Of a stretch of 8,972 nucleotides of DNA, positions 6,378 through 8,972 are shown piece after piece. Under the pieces are notes generated by a model. It was given only the letters and a program-made list of their open reading frames with translations, did not search any database and had not been told where the DNA came from. The stretch comes from Bacillota bacterium (GTDB lineage: Bacteria > Bacillota > Bacilli > Alicyclobacillales > SLC66), in contig JAKADD010000083.1 in the NCBI GenBank assembly GCA_021820825.1, positions 1 to 8,972 on the forward strand, read 5' to 3'. A program made the position numbers and the translations under genes. Position 1 is the first letter of the stretch; every line of letters begins with the position of its first letter.

Positions 6378-8296
6378 ATCATTGCCTCCGTGAGAATTCG
6401 CGTACGCCGAGTCGCCACATGCTCCGATTCTCTCGATACAAATACGCGCGACTGCGCAATGTACGTCTCGTGCCATAACAGGAAAATGACTATCGCCCAG
6501 ATTTTTCTCGCGTTATCGCGGATCCCCAGGCGATGGTCTTCAAGCATCTGCAAAATCAGGTCACGGTCAAACAAATCCGGCAGTTGATTCGACCCAATCA
6601 GATCCCGGACAAATTGGTAGTGTTCCTTGCGAAGCCATGTCCTGGTCGGTACGGGGAAACCCAGTTTTCTTCGTTCTGTGACTTCCTTAGGCAAAATTCC
6701 CCGTACGCCTTCGCGCAAGACGTGTTTCGTAGTGCCATTGGCCAATCGATACTCTGCGGGGATGCGCGCAGCAAATTCAAATACCTCCTTGTCCAGAAAA
6801 GGCACCCGCAATTCCAGGCTATTCGCCATGGTCATCTTGTCTGCTTTCATCAGAATGTCACCTGGAAGCCACGTATGCAAGTCGATAAACTGCATCTTGG
6901 TGACGTCGTCCGCAGAAGCAACCTGGCGATAAAAGCGCCCCGTAACGTCCGCAGGGCGCTTCAGGCCTTCCCGCACCGGGTCGATGCGCACAAAGGCCGC
7001 CTTGTCCGCTTCGGAAAATAGATAGGCGTTGCCAAAAAAACGGCTTTCCACGGGTTTGGACCCGCGCATCAAAAAACTGCGCCCTTTCATCCCCTCCGGA
7101 AAAAATCGCGCCACTTCGCCCATGCTCTGGCGCATGCTCATGGGGATGAAATCAAACATCCGCAGAGAGATCGGCTCCCTGTAGATCGTGTACCCGCCAA
7201 AGATCTCATCTGCGCCTTCCCCAGACAGTACGACTGTCACATACTGACTCGCCAATTCAGCAACAAAGTACAACGCGATGGCGGATGGATCGGCCACCGG
7301 TTCATCCTGATGAAAGACGAGTCGCGGCAATTCTTTCAAATAGTCGTCCGCACTGATGACCGTGTCCCGATGGACGGTTCCGAGCAGCTTTGCCGTCTCG
7401 CGAGCATACGCGATCTCGCTCAGTCCTCCCGCTCCCTCAAAGCCAACGGTAAACGTCTGTACTTCTTCGAGTTCCTTGAGAAGCGCGACTATGGCGCTCG
7501 AATCGACGCCGGAAGAGAGAAACGCTCCCCGCGGAACATCGCTGTTCATATGCACACGCACCGAATCGCGGAGTCGCTCAATTGTTCCCTGAATGTAATA
7601 CTCCATCGATTCCCGGCCAGATTCGAACTGCAACTGATAATAACGCCGTTCTGTCAGTTCGCCGTTGCGGATAACGGCATAGTGAGCCGGTTGCAGCTTG
7701 TGGACGCCTTCAAACATCGTCATCGGTTCAGGCACGTATTGAAACGTGAGGTAGTTCCAGAACGCTTCCCGGCTGACTTCCCGAGAAACGCCGCGTATCT
7801 GCAGAATACTCTTGATCTCGGAAGCGAACCCGATCTGGTCCGACCCAGAATAATAATAGAGCGGTTTAATTCCAAAAGGGTCCCGCGCCAAAAACAGTTG
7901 CTGTTCCCTGCGATCCCAGATCGCAAAAGCAAACATCCCGCGCAGTTGTTTGACGCAGTCGACCCCGTACTCCTCGTATAAGTGGACAATCACTTCCGTA
8001 TCTGACTCCGTCTTGAATGCATGCCCGCGCACAGTCAGGTCCTGTCGCAATTCTCTATAGTTGTATATCTCGCCGTTAAATACGATCCAGACTGATTCAT
8101 CCTCGTTGGCAAGCGGCTGATGACCGCCTTCCAGATCTATGATGGACAGTCGCCGAAAACCAAGTCCCACAGGACCATCGAACACATAGCCGTCGTCATC
8201 AGGCCCGCGATGCACGATGGCTGAATTCATGGCATATACGTCAACCCTCTCACAATCTCCACCATGACGGTTCATCAGTCCCACAATCCCGCACAC
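6374..8296 (-). CDS. asnB: Asparagine synthetase (glutamine-hydrolysing), class B
   Basis: The 640-residue enzyme makes asparagine from aspartate, glutamine and ATP in the cytoplasm. The N-terminal glutaminase domain begins with the catalytic Cys2 in MCGIVG after removal of the first Met. It shows RRLSIIDLEGGHQPL (48-62), NGEIYNY (74-80) and ESDTEV (97-102). The C-terminal synthetase domain has the PP-loop SSGVDSS (261-267) for AMP transfer, HQDEPVADPSAIALY (329-343) and LSGEGADEIFGGY (357-369). The end carries the family stretch ERRKLGFPVPTRTWL. The start is GTG at 8296, placed directly before the essential cysteine, with GAGGG nine bases upstream (8310-8306). A longer frame from 8368 would put residues ahead of Cys2 and overlap aroK, so it is rejected. 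It lies 26 nt after aroK and overlaps the dnaI start by 4 nt. Bacilli often carry several asn synthetases, so the symbol is generic. Confidence 0.95.
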   Translation of the reverse strand: MCGIVGLMNRHGGDCERVDVYAMNSAIVHRGPDDDGYVFDGPVGLGFRRLSIIDLEGGHQPLANEDESVWIVFNGEIYNYRELRQDLTVRGHAFKTESDTEVIVHLYEEYGVDCVKQLRGMFAFAIWDRREQQLFLARDPFGIKPLYYYSGSDQIGFASEIKSILQIRGVSREVSREAFWNYLTFQYVPEPMTMFEGVHKLQPAHYAVIRNGELTERRYYQLQFESGRESMEYYIQGTIERLRDSVRVHMNSDVPRGAFLSSGVDSSAIVALLKELEEVQTFTVGFEGAGGLSEIAYARETAKLLGTVHRDTVISADDYLKELPRLVFHQDEPVADPSAIALYFVAELASQYVTVVLSGEGADEIFGGYTIYREPISLRMFDFIPMSMRQSMGEVARFFPEGMKGRSFLMRGSKPVESRFFGNAYLFSEADKAAFVRIDPVREGLKRPADVTGRFYRQVASADDVTKMQFIDLHTWLPGDILMKADKMTMANSLELRVPFLDKEVFEFAARIPAEYRLANGTTKHVLREGVRGILPKEVTERRKLGFPVPTRTWLRKEHYQFVRDLIGSNQLPDLFDRDLILQMLEDHRLGIRDNARKIWAIVIFLLWHETYIAQSRVFVSRESEHVATRRTRILTEAMI

Positions 8297-8322
8297 TACA
8301 AAGCACCCTCTCTGACGTGTTT

Positions 8323-8853
8323 CTACACCACTCGATGCCTTGCCGCGACGCAGCGCCACTCCAGCCACTCTGCCATCAGTTGACTCGCAGCTGCGGACAG
8401 GCTGGAGGACTCCACCGCAGCGTGGGCGAACGCATACAGAGGCTCTCTTGTCTGGTACAGCGACTCCAGGGAGAGCCGCAGATTGTCGCCGGCAAGCAGG
8501 GGACGAGTTGCATCGGAACTCAGCCGTTTCTCGATGACATCGAGTTTGGCAGTGACGTGAACGACGAAACAGCGCTCACGGAGCGTATCACGCACCCGCT
8601 CCGATTTCACCGCTCCACCGCCAGTCACAAGTACGCCATGCGCAACGCCCCCGATGCATGCGGCAAGGATTTCTTTTTCTTCCAGCGCGCGAAAATAGCC
8701 TTCGCCATGGGAGACAAACACATCACGCACAGACATCCCGAGGCGCTGTTCAATCAGAATATCAGTATCCAGCAGGCGCAGTCCATAGGAGGCCGAAAGC
8801 TCGCGCCCCAGCGAAGATTTGCCCGCTCCGGTAAATCCGATCAGGGCAATCAC
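8323..8853 (-). CDS. aroK: Shikimate kinase
   Basis: This 176-residue kinase phosphorylates shikimate to shikimate 3-phosphate with ATP, the fifth step of the pathway to chorismate and aromatic amino acids. It shows Walker A GFTGAGKS (6-13), the shikimate-binding DTD (29-31), arginine in GYFRALEE (R55), GGGAV (78-82), the lid RPLL (117-120) and TREPLY (135-140). Length is normal for the family. The start is GTG at 8853; an upstream in-frame stop and the lack of ATG leave no better choice. The nearest purine-rich site, AAGGA (8869-8865), is 11 nt away, a little far. A seven-codon frame (8873-8850) precedes it and overlaps the start as GTGA. asnB follows after 26 nt, so the two are probably co-transcribed. 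Confidence 0.95.
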   Translation of the reverse strand: MIALIGFTGAGKSSLGRELSASYGLRLLDTDILIEQRLGMSVRDVFVSHGEGYFRALEEKEILAACIGGVAHGVLVTGGGAVKSERVRDTLRERCFVVHVTAKLDVIEKRLSSDATRPLLAGDNLRLSLESLYQTREPLYAFAHAAVESSSLSAAASQLMAEWLEWRCVAARHRVV

Positions 8854-8972
8854 CCGGACACCGTTCCTTCCATTTTAATGCACATAGGCACGTACACACG
8901 ATTACACTTACCCCATGTTAACATACTCAGGATAGACTTTCATGGCTGAGTTTTGCGAAGCGAAATCTCACC

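Noticed and set aside
6378..6476. N-terminal extension of the DnaI-like protein by 33 residues
   Set aside because: It lies inside asnB and lacks a ribosome binding site, while ATG at 6377 has GGAGG at ideal spacing.
5856..6587. Plus-strand open frame of 243 codons opposite dnaI and asnB
   Set aside because: It lies opposite two well-supported genes, has low-complexity-like composition and no family features.
8297..8368. N-terminal extension of asparagine synthetase by 24 residues
   Set aside because: The glutaminase cysteine must follow the initiator Met; the extension also runs into aroK.
8850..8873. Seven-codon frame (MEGTVSG) overlapping the aroK start as GTGA
   Set aside because: It could be a tiny leader peptide, but it has no clear ribosome binding site and its length is easily due to chance.
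8317..8949. Plus-strand open frame of 210 codons opposite aroK
   Set aside because: aroK on the minus strand has all shikimate kinase motifs; the opposite frame shows none.
8854..8972. Possible upstream gene end or aroK promoter at the right edge
   Set aside because: Two minus-strand frames are open from the edge for 11 and 14 codons, too short to identify; no good -10/-35 pair was found.

Overview
The window is a chromosomal segment of a Gram-positive, Bacilli-type bacterium. The evidence is a YqhH/YqhG pair divergent from a glycine-riboswitch-controlled gcvT, a DnaI-type helicase loader with an N-terminal zinc module, strong AGGAGG-like ribosome binding sites and several TTG/GTG starts. 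The base composition (about half G+C by eye) and protein flavour would fit Alicyclobacillaceae or a related spore-forming lineage, but the genus cannot be fixed from this sequence.

Layout. 1-919 (minus) is the 5' part of gcvT, cut by the window edge. 920-1398 is a regulatory divergent intergenic region. On the minus strand it holds a candidate sigma-A promoter, a tandem glycine riboswitch (995-1200) and its intrinsic terminator (955-996). It also has a perfect inverted repeat (1231-1249) over the gcvT -35 element. 1399-3105 and 3092-3979 (plus) are overlapping genes for a SNF2-type helicase (YqhH) and the uncharacterised YqhG protein. Convergent to these, on the minus strand, lie aroK (8853-8323), asnB (8296-6374), a dnaI-like gene (6377-5451) and a sensor-less chemoreceptor gene (5395-4061). 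aroK, asnB and dnaI are tightly packed (26-nt gap, then a 4-nt ATGA overlap) and are probably one transcript. The chemoreceptor follows after 55 nt and may belong to it or have its own promoter.

Function. gcvT belongs to the glycine cleavage system, and the upstream riboswitch should turn it on when glycine is plentiful. aroK (shikimate pathway) and asnB (asparagine synthesis) are biosynthetic housekeeping genes. The helicase loader and chemoreceptor have no obvious metabolic link to them. From recollection of related genomes, aroK and yqhG-yqhH-gcvT often lie close together, so the asnB-dnaI-chemoreceptor block looks like an insertion into a conserved neighbourhood.

I found no mobile element, CRISPR array, tRNA or rRNA, and no convincing new multi-gene system. 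The least understood parts are the coupled YqhH-YqhG pair, the asnB-dnaI overlap and the palindrome in the divergent promoter region.
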